From Glo-17 sp964637835 (lineage in GTDB: Bacteria; Krumholzibacteriota; Krumholzibacteriia; LZORAL124-64-63): a DNA stretch of 64,000 nt. The notes below the pieces were generated by a model. The model had not been told where the DNA came from, made no database searches, and saw only the letters and a list, made by a program, of their open reading frames with translations. Position numbers and translations under genes: made by a program. The stretch spans positions 25,542 to 89,541 of the forward strand of contig CAZWYF010000010.1 of NCBI GenBank assembly GCA_964637835.1, written 5' to 3'. Positions 1 to 7,771 of this stretch are shown piece after piece (position 1 is the stretch's first letter; every line of letters begins with the position of its first letter).

Positions 1-1
1 C

Positions 2-646
2 GGGGCGCTGTTCGACTTCGCCACCCTCGGCCTGCCGCCCGAGCCCACGCTGGCGCAGGACGTGGCCACCGGCGCGGACCTGATCACCTGCAGCGGCGAC
101 AAGCTGCTCGGCGGCTGCCAGGCGGGACTGATCCTGGGCGGCCGCGAGCAGATCGCCGCCCTGCGGCAGCACCCCATGCGGCGCGCGTTCCGGGTGGACA
201 AGACCACCCTGGCGGCCCTCGATGCGGTGCTCACGCTGTACCTGGAGGCCGAGCAGCAGCCGGATCTGCCCACCCTGGCCAATCTGTCGCGGCCGGTGAG
301 CGAGCTGGAGACGGCGGCCGCGCGGCTGGCGGCGGAACTGGAGCCGGATCTGCCCGCGGGCTGGCGCCTGCGCACGGCGGAGGCCACGGCCAGCGTGGGC
401 GGCGGCAGCTTCTCCGATGCGGAGGTGCCCACGCGCCTGCTGCTCTGCGAGGGCCCGGCGGCGCAGCTGGAGCGCGTGCACCAGCTGTTGCGCGCCGGCC
501 GGCCCGCCCTCGTGGCCCGGATCTCCCAGGAGGGCCTGGGCCTGGATCTGCGGACCCTGAGTCCCGACGAGCTGCCCCTGGCGGCCGCGGCCCTGCGCGC
601 GTCCTGGCAGCGTTTGACCGTCAGCCCGAGAGAGGATCGCCCATGA
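2..646 (+). CDS. selA: L-seryl-tRNA(Sec) selenium transferase, C-terminal part (5' end outside window)
   Basis: SelA is a PLP enzyme that converts seryl-tRNA(Sec) to selenocysteinyl-tRNA(Sec) using selenophosphate. The reading frame is open from base 2, so the gene is cut by the window edge and about 214 C-terminal residues remain. The segment SGDKLLGGCQAGLILGG near base 94 matches the family motif around the PLP-binding lysine (SGDKLLGGPQAG). It is followed by the R.HPMRRAFRVDK stretch and the small C-terminal domain with V.R...EGL.LDLRTL. Its TGA overlaps the ATG of the next gene by ATGA, so the two are probably cotranscribed. Presence of selA implies that the organism makes selenoproteins; selB and selC are not in the window. 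Confidence 0.9.
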   Translation, partial: GALFDFATLGLPPEPTLAQDVATGADLITCSGDKLLGGCQAGLILGGREQIAALRQHPMRRAFRVDKTTLAALDAVLTLYLEAEQQPDLPTLANLSRPVSELETAAARLAAELEPDLPAGWRLRTAEATASVGGGSFSDAEVPTRLLLCEGPAAQLERVHQLLRAGRPALVARISQEGLGLDLRTLSPDELPLAAAALRASWQRLTVSPREDRP

Positions 647-2301
647 ACGATGGCAAGCGGGAGATGCAGTTGCATGGCCTGGAGGTCCTGGACACCGGAC
701 TGAACCTGGCCGAGCTCGACCTGCACGGAGGCGAGGGGTTCTGGGAGGAGGTGCGCCGCTTCTGCCGCGAGTCGCGCCTGGAGGCGGCGATCGACGGGGC
801 CATGGGCGGCCGGGCGGCACCGCGGGTCTGGGCGGTGATGGAGTCGCCGGGGGCCGGCCCGGCGGCGGCCGCCGCGGCCCTGGGCATCGCCGTCGTGCTG
901 GCCGACCGTGGCCAGGCGGTGGTGCTCGTGGACGCCGACGAGCAGGAGCCTCGCATCAGCCGCTGGCTCGGCCGCAGCGAGCAGGAGGGGTGGATCGACA
1001 TGGTCCGCTTCGGCGCCTCGCTCCACGGGGCGAGCGTGCCCCTGCCGTCGGATGGTCGCCGTGGCGCCGTGCTCGGCGTGGGCTCCTTCGCGCCCACGGG
1101 CGTGACCCCCGACGAGGTGGCCGATCTGCTCGGCCGCCTGCGCCGGCAGGCGGACGACCTGGTCCTCGTGCTGCCTGCCAAGCTGCGCTCGCTGCCCTGG
1201 CTGGAGGCGGCCCAGATCCGGCTGCTGGGCTGGGATCTGCTCGCCCGCAGCGGGGACGACACCGGCCGCATCCTCACCGAGCTCGACCGCATGGGCGCCA
1301 TGCCCGAGGCCCTGCTGGGCTTCGGCATGGAGGAGTACCACGCCATCCAGGAGCGCCTGAGCGAACGGGAGCCCGAGGCCGTGCCCCCGGCCCCCGACCT
1401 GGCGGACGCCGACGCCGGCATCCGCGCCGAGCAACCGGTGGCGGCGGCGGCGGCCGGCCCCCGGCTGGGATCCGAGGGCGCGGTCTCCGAGGCGCAGACC
1501 GGCCGGCGTGAGGATCCCGGGGCGCCGCAGACGCCTTCGGGCCAGGACCTGGTGGCGGGCGAGACCCCGGCGGCCCGGCCGCGGGGGCGGCGCACCTCGG
1601 GGGTCTTCGTGGCCCTGGCGGTGGTGGCGGTGGTCTGCCTCGGCGGGCTGGCCCTGTTCCTGGCCGGCCAGTTCGACCGTCCCACGGCTCCGGCCGGCGT
1701 CAGCGTGGCCGAGATGGACAGCCGCCGCGCCGAGCCGGCCGAGCGGGCGGCGGCCGGCGACGGGTCGCCGGCCGCGGTTCCCTCCTCGCCCGCGGCCACC
1801 GATCAGACCGACGCGGCGCCGCCCGGCGACGACGCGCCGGTCGCGGTACCGTCCTCGCCCGCGGCCACGCCTGCGGACCGGCCCGTCGAGGATGACGTCG
1901 CCACGGAGCCGTCGGGCGACGAGCCGGCGGCCGGAGAGGTCGTCCCCGAGACGGCGACCGCGCCGGGGACGGCAGAGGCCGCCGAGCCGGAGGAGGGCAC
2001 CGAGGCCGCGGGGGCCGGGACGGCGCCGCTGGATCGGGCCGCCTTCCGCGAGCCCGTGGGCCAGGACGGCTGGTCGCTCTGGCTGTACTCGTTCCCCGAC
2101 GCCGAGAGCGCCGACGTGGAGGTGCGGCGTCTGGAACGTCGCGGCCTGCGCGCCGTCGCCCGTGCGGTGGAGATCGAGGATCGCGGCCGCTGGTTCCGGG
2201 TCTACACCGGCAGCTTCGCCAGCCGCGACCAGGCTCGCGCGGCGGTGGAACCGCTCATGGCCGAGCTGAAGCATGACTGGGTGATCCCGGCGCGCTTCTA
2301 G
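643..2301 (+). CDS. membrane SPOR-domain protein with degenerate ParA/MinD-like N-terminal domain
   Basis: The 552-residue product has three parts. Residues about 55-250 follow a ParA/MinD/CpsD-type fold: VVLVDADEQEP (about 93-103) looks like the family's A' strand, but the place of the deviant Walker A lysine motif (KGGxGKT) reads SPGAGPAAAAAAL, so the nucleotide-binding lysines are gone. A low-complexity Ala/Pro/Glu linker encloses one transmembrane helix (about 320-341, GVFVALAVVAVVCLGGLALF). The last 75 residues form a SPOR domain (GWSLWLYSF ... GRWFRVYTGSFASRDQA), which in other proteins binds denuded septal peptidoglycan. It starts in an ATGA overlap with selA, with GAGAGGA upstream. 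A nearly identical 23-bp segment is repeated in the linker (1777-1799 and 1846-1868). A role in envelope or division is inferred from SPOR. Confidence 0.75.
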   Translation: MNDGKREMQLHGLEVLDTGLNLAELDLHGGEGFWEEVRRFCRESRLEAAIDGAMGGRAAPRVWAVMESPGAGPAAAAAALGIAVVLADRGQAVVLVDADEQEPRISRWLGRSEQEGWIDMVRFGASLHGASVPLPSDGRRGAVLGVGSFAPTGVTPDEVADLLGRLRRQADDLVLVLPAKLRSLPWLEAAQIRLLGWDLLARSGDDTGRILTELDRMGAMPEALLGFGMEEYHAIQERLSEREPEAVPPAPDLADADAGIRAEQPVAAAAAGPRLGSEGAVSEAQTGRREDPGAPQTPSGQDLVAGETPAARPRGRRTSGVFVALAVVAVVCLGGLALFLAGQFDRPTAPAGVSVAEMDSRRAEPAERAAAGDGSPAAVPSSPAATDQTDAAPPGDDAPVAVPSSPAATPADRPVEDDVATEPSGDEPAAGEVVPETATAPGTAEAAEPEEGTEAAGAGTAPLDRAAFREPVGQDGWSLWLYSFPDAESADVEVRRLERRGLRAVARAVEIEDRGRWFRVYTGSFASRDQARAAVEPLMAELKHDWVIPARF

Positions 2302-2383
2302 CGGCCAGCATCAGGCCGATGGACATCTCTCTGCGGCCGGGCCTCGCCCCGGTCCGGCCGCGCCCCGGGAAGGATCCGGATCC

Positions 2384-5300
2384 GTGAAACTCAAGCGCAT
2401 CGAGCTGCAGGGCTTCAAGTCCTTCGTCGACCGCACCGTCCTCGAATTCGACGCCGGCATCACCGCCATCCTCGGCCCCAACGGTTGCGGCAAGAGCAAC
2501 GTGGTGGACGCGGTGCGCTGGGTGCTGGGCGAGCAGTCGGCCAAGAACCTGCGTGGCGGCAAGATGGACGATGTCATCTTCAAGGGCACCACCAAGCGCA
2601 AGCCGGTGGGCCTGGCCGAGGTGACGCTCACCTTCATCAACGATGACGGCCGCCTGCCCGTGGAGTACGACGAGGTGGCGATCAAGCGCCGCGTCACCCG
2701 CGACGGCACCAGCGACTACTACCTCAACGGCTCGCCCTGCCGCCTGAAGGACCTGCGCGACCTGCTCTGGGACACGGGGGTCAACAACGCCAGCTACTCG
2801 ATCATCGAGGAGTCGATGATCAAGCAGATCCTCAACGAGAACAACCAGGAGCTGCGCCGGCTGCTGGAGGAGGGCTCGGGGATCACCAAGTACAAGGCCC
2901 GCCGCAAGGAGACCCAGCGCAAGCTCGACCGCACCACCCAGGACCTGCTGCGCCTGGACGACATCATCGAGGAGATCGGCCGGGAGGTGCGGTCGCTCCA
3001 GCGGCAGGTGGGCAAGGCCCGCCGGCACAAGCGGCTCTACGGCGAGATCCGCGCCCTGGACCTGTCGCTGGCCCGCCGCCGCCGCGAGGGTCTGGACCAG
3101 CGCGAGCACGAGATCGGCGAGCGGATGCAGGAGCTGCGCACCCTGGCCGAGACCGACACCGGCGAGCTGGCGGAGCTGCAGGCGAGGATCGCCGAGCAGC
3201 GGCCGCTCATCGACGAGCGGGAGAACGAGCGCCGTCAGCTCGAGGAGGCCCTGCGGGCGTTCGAGGAACAGCTGCAGGAGAGCGAGCGGCAGGTGGCGGT
3301 GCTCGAGCAGCGCATCGCGGACCAGCACCGGCGCCACGAGGAGGCGTCCACCGCCGGGGTGGACGCCGAGCGCCGCCGCGAGGAGATCACCGGCCAGATC
3401 GCCGGACTCGAGCAGCGTCTCGAGGAGCTGCGCACCGAGCTGTCCGGAGCCGGCGAGCAGCTCGCCGGGCAGGCCGAGGAGCTGCGGGTGCTGGATTCGC
3501 GCCTGAGTGCCGAGCGGGCCCAGCTCGAGGAGGCCGTGCAGCTGAACCTGCAGTTCGTGGAGACCGATGCCGCGGCACGCAGCCAGCAGCGCGAGTTGCA
3601 GGTGCGGCGGGAGAACCGCCAGGAGCGTCTCGACCTGCTCGACACCGAGGAGCAGGAGATCACGCGGGAGCTGGCCAGCGGCGAGACCGCGCGGGCGGAG
3701 GCGCGCGCGCAGCGCGACGATCTGGCCCGACGCCGGCGCGAGCTCCTCGAGCACCTGGCCACGACCGAGCGGGCCATGGGCGACCTCGAGGTCGAGGGCC
3801 AGGAGATCCAGCAGGAGATCTCCGGCATCACCGGCCGCCGGGAGTCCGCCGCCGGCCGGCTGGGCGTGCTGCGTCGGCTGCAGGAGGAGTACGCCGGCTA
3901 CGGCCAGGGCGCCCGTCATGTGCTCACCCACCACGCCGGCCGGGCCGGCGTCCTCGGCGGCCTGGCCGACCAGCTCCAGGTCCACGAGGAGTGGACCGGG
4001 GCCTTCGAGACCCTGCTCGGCGAGGTGCTCGACGCGGTGGTGGTGGACGGCCCGGGCGAGGCCGCGGCCCTGGTGCGCGAGCTGCGCGAGGGCCGGCACG
4101 GTCACGCCGCGTTCGTCTGCCGGACCGCCGAGCCGGCGCCGGCGGGCGCGGCGGCGCCCCCGGGCGGCCGCCCCGCGGCCGAGGTCATCGACAGCGACGT
4201 GGCCGGCCTGCCGCACCTGGCGCGTCTGCTGGCCCGCACCTACCTGTTCCCCACCGACGACCAGGCCCTGGCCGCGGCCATGGCCGCCGGCGGACAGGGA
4301 CTGCCGGTGCTCTGCCTGTCCCGGGGCGGCCTGCTGGTGGGCAGCGATGGCCTGGTGCGTGGTGGCGCCGGCGAGCGCGGCGAGGTGAGCGTCCTCGGCC
4401 GGGGCGAGAAGCTGGAGCAGATCGCCGCCGAGGTGGCCGCGCTCGAGGGCAAGCTGGAGGCGTCTCGCCAGAAGCTGGTGCGCACCCGCGAGGAGCGCGA
4501 GCAGCGTCGCAGCCTGCTGCAGGCGGGCCGGGGCGACCTCGAGGCCCTGGACGCCGAGCTGCAGCGAGTGCAGCTGCGGCTGGCCCAGCTCGAGGATCGC
4601 GACCAGGCCGCCGCGCGCCGTCGCGAGGAACTGCAGGCCGAACGCGTGCGCCTGGGCGAGGAACTGCAGACGCTGGCCGATCAGGAGGAGGAACTCGTCG
4701 CCTCGCTGGCCGAGACCGGCCGCCGGCGCGAGGACAGCACCATGCGCACCGACGAGCTCCGCCGCCAGGTGCAGGCGCTGGACGAGCAGCGCGACGAGCT
4801 CCGCTACGGCCACGAGGAGCTCCGCCTGATCCACCAGCGCCGCGAGGGCGAGCGCCGGGAGACGGAGACCGCCCTGACCCACCTGCGCGCCAACATGGTC
4901 GACCTCGCCCAGCGACGCGACCTGCTGGCCGAGGAGGCGGCCACCGCCGAGGCCGAGGGCGCGCGCCTGGCCGAGCAGCTGGAGGCCCGGCGTCAGGATC
5001 TCCTGGGCGCCTTCCAGGAACGGGAACGGCGGCGCCAGATCGTCCGCAACAGCGCCGACGCCATCGCCGGGCTGCGCAAGGAGACCGAGGCCTGGCACGA
5101 TCGCGTCAAGGCCATCGAGGACCAGCGCTCCGGCTGCCGCGATCAGATCCACCAGCTGGAGACCGAGCTGGCCACCCTGGACCTGCGGCGCAACAACCTG
5201 GAGGAGCGCCTGGAGGAGCAGTACAGCGGGTCGTTCGCCGACCTCGTCGCCGGTATCGTGGAGGAGGACCTGCCCCGGGAGCTCGAGCGCGAGGACGGGG

Positions 5301-6109
5301 TCTTCCAGGAGGAGCAGGCCCAGGGCCTGCTGGAGGACCGGCGGGCGAAGCTGTCGTCCCTGGGCCCCATCAACCACCTGGCCCTCGAGGAGTACGAGAC
5401 CAAGAAGGAGCGCCTGGACTTCCTGGAGGGCCAGCGCACCGACGTGGTGAAGGCCAAGGAGGATCTCGAGCGCGCCATCGGCGAGATCAACCGCACGGCC
5501 CGGCAGCTCTTCGCGCGGACCTTCGAGGAGGTGCGCCGCAACTACATCGCGGTGTTCCAGACCCTCTTCCGTGGCGGCCGCGCGGACCTGCAGCTACAGC
5601 GCACCGACGACCCGCTGGAGAGCAACATCCTGATCACCGCCCAGCCCACCGGCAAGGTGATCGACCACGTGTCGCTGCTGTCGGGCGGCGAGCGCTGCCT
5701 CACCGCGCTGTCCATCCTGTTCGCGGTCTACCTGGTCAAGCCCTCGCCGTTCTGCCTCCTGGACGAGGCCGACGCGCCGCTGGACGACACCAACATCGGC
5801 CGCTTCGTGAACATGCTGCGGGAGTTCGCGCAGAACACCCAGTTCCTGGTGATCACCCACAACAAGCTGACCATGGAGACCGCCAATCACCTCTACGGCG
5901 TGACCATGATGGAGCGGGGCTGCTCGAGCATCGTCTCGGTGAGCTTCGCCGACGTGGCCGATGCGGTGAGCGATACCGAGCTCGCCGGCGCCATCGCGCA
6001 GCGGCGGTCGGACGTCGATCGCACCGAGAACGCGCGCAGCAGCGCCGACGCGGCCCCCATGGCCGCCGAGGGCGAGACCACCGACGACACCCTGGAGGCA
6101 CGCGAGTAA
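2384..6109 (+). CDS. smc: chromosome segregation ATPase SMC
   Basis: SMC forms the condensin core that compacts and segregates the chromosome. The 1241-residue protein has the full family layout: N-terminal head with Walker A GPNGCGKSNVVD (31-42) in the context MKLKRIELQGFKSF, a long coiled coil rich in Glu, Arg and Leu, a hinge near residues 500-650, a second coiled coil, and a C-terminal head with signature LLSGGERCLTA and Walker B/D-loop FCLLDEADAPLDD (about 1120-1135). The start is GTG at 2384, about 9 bases after GGAAGGA. The normal length for bacterial SMC is about 1150-1200, so this one is slightly long, with an extra acidic Ser/Thr-rich tail. The stop overlaps the ftsY start (TAATG), so translational coupling is likely. 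scpA and scpB are not in the window. Confidence 0.97.
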   Translation: MKLKRIELQGFKSFVDRTVLEFDAGITAILGPNGCGKSNVVDAVRWVLGEQSAKNLRGGKMDDVIFKGTTKRKPVGLAEVTLTFINDDGRLPVEYDEVAIKRRVTRDGTSDYYLNGSPCRLKDLRDLLWDTGVNNASYSIIEESMIKQILNENNQELRRLLEEGSGITKYKARRKETQRKLDRTTQDLLRLDDIIEEIGREVRSLQRQVGKARRHKRLYGEIRALDLSLARRRREGLDQREHEIGERMQELRTLAETDTGELAELQARIAEQRPLIDERENERRQLEEALRAFEEQLQESERQVAVLEQRIADQHRRHEEASTAGVDAERRREEITGQIAGLEQRLEELRTELSGAGEQLAGQAEELRVLDSRLSAERAQLEEAVQLNLQFVETDAAARSQQRELQVRRENRQERLDLLDTEEQEITRELASGETARAEARAQRDDLARRRRELLEHLATTERAMGDLEVEGQEIQQEISGITGRRESAAGRLGVLRRLQEEYAGYGQGARHVLTHHAGRAGVLGGLADQLQVHEEWTGAFETLLGEVLDAVVVDGPGEAAALVRELREGRHGHAAFVCRTAEPAPAGAAAPPGGRPAAEVIDSDVAGLPHLARLLARTYLFPTDDQALAAAMAAGGQGLPVLCLSRGGLLVGSDGLVRGGAGERGEVSVLGRGEKLEQIAAEVAALEGKLEASRQKLVRTREEREQRRSLLQAGRGDLEALDAELQRVQLRLAQLEDRDQAAARRREELQAERVRLGEELQTLADQEEELVASLAETGRRREDSTMRTDELRRQVQALDEQRDELRYGHEELRLIHQRREGERRETETALTHLRANMVDLAQRRDLLAEEAATAEAEGARLAEQLEARRQDLLGAFQERERRRQIVRNSADAIAGLRKETEAWHDRVKAIEDQRSGCRDQIHQLETELATLDLRRNNLEERLEEQYSGSFADLVAGIVEEDLPRELEREDGVFQEEQAQGLLEDRRAKLSSLGPINHLALEEYETKKERLDFLEGQRTDVVKAKEDLERAIGEINRTARQLFARTFEEVRRNYIAVFQTLFRGGRADLQLQRTDDPLESNILITAQPTGKVIDHVSLLSGGERCLTALSILFAVYLVKPSPFCLLDEADAPLDDTNIGRFVNMLREFAQNTQFLVITHNKLTMETANHLYGVTMMERGCSSIVSVSFADVADAVSDTELAGAIAQRRSDVDRTENARSSADAAPMAAEGETTDDTLEARE

Positions 6110-7152
6110 TGGGTCTGTTCGAGCGTTTCCGCAGCGGTCTGGCCAGGTCCCGCCGGAGCTTCGTGGGCGGCCTGCGCCGGCTGCTCGGCGGCGGCGTCAA
6201 GCTGGACGAGGACACCCTCGACGAGATCGAGGAGCTGCTCATCTCCGCGGACATGGGCGTGCAGTCGGCGGTGCGCATCACCCGCACCATCGAGCAGCGC
6301 CTGCGCGAGGAGGGCGGCGAGGCCACCCTCGAGTCGGTGCTCGCGGTGATCCGCGCCGACGTCAAGCAGCAGCTCACCGAGGCGAAGCCGCGCGTCCATC
6401 CGCCCAGCTGGGAGGAGGCCCTCGGCGAGGGCGGCAAGAAGAAGGGCAAGAAGGGCAAGGCCCGGGCCGCGGCCGCGGCCGCCGATCAGCCCGCGCCCGA
6501 CGCGGACGTGCGCGTGCTGTTCGTCGTGGGCGTCAACGGCACCGGCAAGACCACGAGCATCGCCAAGCTCGGCCATCTGCTCGAGAACGAGGGGCACGGG
6601 GTCCTGCTGGCGGCCGGGGACACCTTCCGGGCCGCCGCCGTGGAGCAGATCCAGGTCTGGGCGGAGCGCATCGGCGTGCCCTGCATCGCCCAGGGCCAGA
6701 ACGCCGATCCGGCGGCCGTCACCTACGACGCCATCAACGCCGCGGTGGCCCGCGGCTGCGACACGGTGATCGTCGACACCGCCGGCCGCCTGCACACCAA
6801 GACCAGCCTCATGGACGAGCTGGCCAAGGTGGCCCGCGTCATCCGGCGCCGCACCGGCCGCGACCCGGAGACCCTCCTGGTGGTGGACGCCAACACCGGC
6901 CAGAACGGCCTGCAGCAGGCCAAGGTCTTCGCCGAGACCATCCCCGTGGAGGGCCTGATCCTCACCAAGCTCGACGGCACCGCCAAGGGCGGCATCGTGG
7001 TGGCCATCGCCGAGACCCTCGGCCTGCCCGTCCGCTACGTGGGCATGGGCGAGACCGTGGACGACATCGCCGTCTTCGACCCCGACACCTTCTGCGACGC
7101 CCTCTTCGCGGACTGGACCCGCGAGGACGACCCCGCCCCCGAGGAAGCCTGA
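6109..7152 (+). CDS. ftsY: signal recognition particle receptor FtsY
   Basis: FtsY is the SRP-GTPase that docks ribosome-SRP complexes at the membrane. The 347-residue product has the N helical domain (from about residue 30) and a complete G domain: G1 GVNGTGKTTS (141-150), DTFRAAA, G3 DTAGRL, G4 TKLDGTAKGG and the closing GMGETVDDI. The long acidic A domain of E. coli is absent; instead the N-terminus is a short basic amphipathic stretch (MGLFERFRSGLARSRRSF), as in many bacteria with short FtsY. An extra Lys/Gly/Ala-rich linker (about 107-131, KKKGKKGKARAAAAAA) sits between the N and G domains. The ATG at 6109 shares its A with the smc stop codon. An upstream open frame exists but is the smc shadow. 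Confidence 0.96.
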   Translation: MGLFERFRSGLARSRRSFVGGLRRLLGGGVKLDEDTLDEIEELLISADMGVQSAVRITRTIEQRLREEGGEATLESVLAVIRADVKQQLTEAKPRVHPPSWEEALGEGGKKKGKKGKARAAAAAADQPAPDADVRVLFVVGVNGTGKTTSIAKLGHLLENEGHGVLLAAGDTFRAAAVEQIQVWAERIGVPCIAQGQNADPAAVTYDAINAAVARGCDTVIVDTAGRLHTKTSLMDELAKVARVIRRRTGRDPETLLVVDANTGQNGLQQAKVFAETIPVEGLILTKLDGTAKGGIVVAIAETLGLPVRYVGMGETVDDIAVFDPDTFCDALFADWTREDDPAPEEA

Positions 7153-7496
7153 CCCCCCGCCCCGCGCGGAATCCCGGTCGCCCCTGCCCTCCGGGCCCCT
7201 TCACGCACGGCGTGGGCCAGCCCCCCACACCCCCGGGTCCAGAAAGCTTGCGCAGCACTTTCGGGACCCGGGGGTGTGGGGGGCTGGCCCAGACACGGCG
7301 ACGGACCGGCCCGGAGAACAGGGGACAACCGGAACCCGGAACCGAGTCAGCCGACTGCTCCAGGATCGCGACTCATGGGTCAGCCGGAGTCGCCTCGCTC
7401 CATGGTTCCCCGGAAGTGGTCGGCAAGGATGCGGGCTCTCCAGGTCCCGGCCCGTCGCCCATGACGTTACGGAGCGCCGCGGGCCCGGGCCAGCGC
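7153..7496. other. gene-free interval between ftsY and the riboflavin promoter
   Basis: This stretch has several overlapping short open frames in all registers, none with a credible start signal, coding bias or recognisable domain. The only clear structure is the large inverted repeat at 7214-7290. The remainder (7291-7496) is GC-rich and shows nothing I can name. Confidence 0.6.
7214..7290. repeat. large inverted repeat, 27-bp perfect arms around a 23-base loop
   Basis: The left arm at 7214-7240 and the right arm at 7264-7290 are exact reverse complements over 27 bp, rich in C and G runs (C6ACAC5 and its complement). The 23-base loop (7241-7263) can itself pair GAAAG (7242-7246) with CTTTC (7258-7262), so nearly the whole 77 bp could fold into one hairpin or cruciform. 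There is no T-run after the right arm, so it is not a textbook intrinsic terminator, although it could still end ftsY transcription. It resembles a REP-type or mobile palindrome. I see no second copy in the window. Confidence 0.9.
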
Positions 7497-7525
7497 TTGA
7501 CTGGGAATCGGTGGGCATCTACCTT
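7497..7525 (+). promoter_or_regulatory. sigma70-type promoter of the riboflavin operon
   Basis: TTGACT at 7497-7502 and TACCTT at 7520-7525 are separated by 17 bp. Initiation near 7532 would place the FMN riboswitch (from 7565) about 30 bases into the transcript. This is the natural promoter for ribD-ribE-ribBA-ribH. Confidence 0.7.
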
Positions 7526-7564
7526 GGCCGGTGTCACGACCGCACTTGCGCGGCCGGACGGACC

Positions 7565-7675
7565 AGCTTCGGGGCGGGGTGAGATTCCCCACCGGCGGTG
7601 ACAGCCCGCGAGCCCGCAAGGGCACGAACCGGTGGAATTCCGGTGCCGACGGTGACAGTCCGGATGGGAGAAGTT
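7565..7675 (+). promoter_or_regulatory. FMN riboswitch (RFN element)
   Basis: The conserved RFN blocks occur in order: GGGGCGGGGTGAGATTCCCC, ACCGGCGGTGACAGCCCGCGA, GAACCGGTGGAATTCCGGT, GCCGACGGTGACAGTCCGGA and TGGGAGAAG. The outer P1 helix pairs CTTC (7567-7570) with GAAG (7670-7673). Known RFN aptamers bind FMN and shut down riboflavin genes. Here the aptamer lies directly before ribD. A 6-bp hairpin (7691-7706) and a terminator at 7739-7770 follow it and make up the likely expression platform. The reading frame of ribD happens to stay open through the aptamer, which can mislead start calling. Confidence 0.97.
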
Positions 7676-7738
7676 GGGGCCGCGACGACGTGGACCATCC
7701 GGTCCATCTTGAAAGTCGCCGCTCAAGACCCCGCTTCC

Positions 7739-7770
7739 CCCTTCGCGCCGGCGTGCTCGAAGGGTTTTTT
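7739..7770 (+). terminator. intrinsic terminator of the FMN riboswitch, overlapping the ribD ribosome-binding region
   Basis: CCCTTCG (7739-7745) pairs perfectly with CGAAGGG (7758-7764) across a 12-base loop, followed by six T (7765-7770). The ribD ATG follows at 7772, one base after the T-run. The only Shine-Dalgarno-like bases (GAAGGG) lie in the 3' arm, so the same hairpin could stop transcription and hide the ribosome site. Confidence 0.85.
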
Positions 7771-7771
7771 C

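Noticed and set aside
2255..5377. 1040-residue Leu/Gln-rich open frame on the minus strand
   Set aside because: Exact antisense shadow of smc coiled coil codons; no start signal and no known domain.
7212..7601. Several short open frames (60-130 codons) after ftsY
   Set aside because: They overlap the palindrome and promoter, have no ribosome site, and look like random high-GC frames.
7598..7771. 58-codon in-frame extension of ribD
   Set aside because: It lies within the FMN riboswitch and its terminator; deaminase homology starts after ATG 7772.
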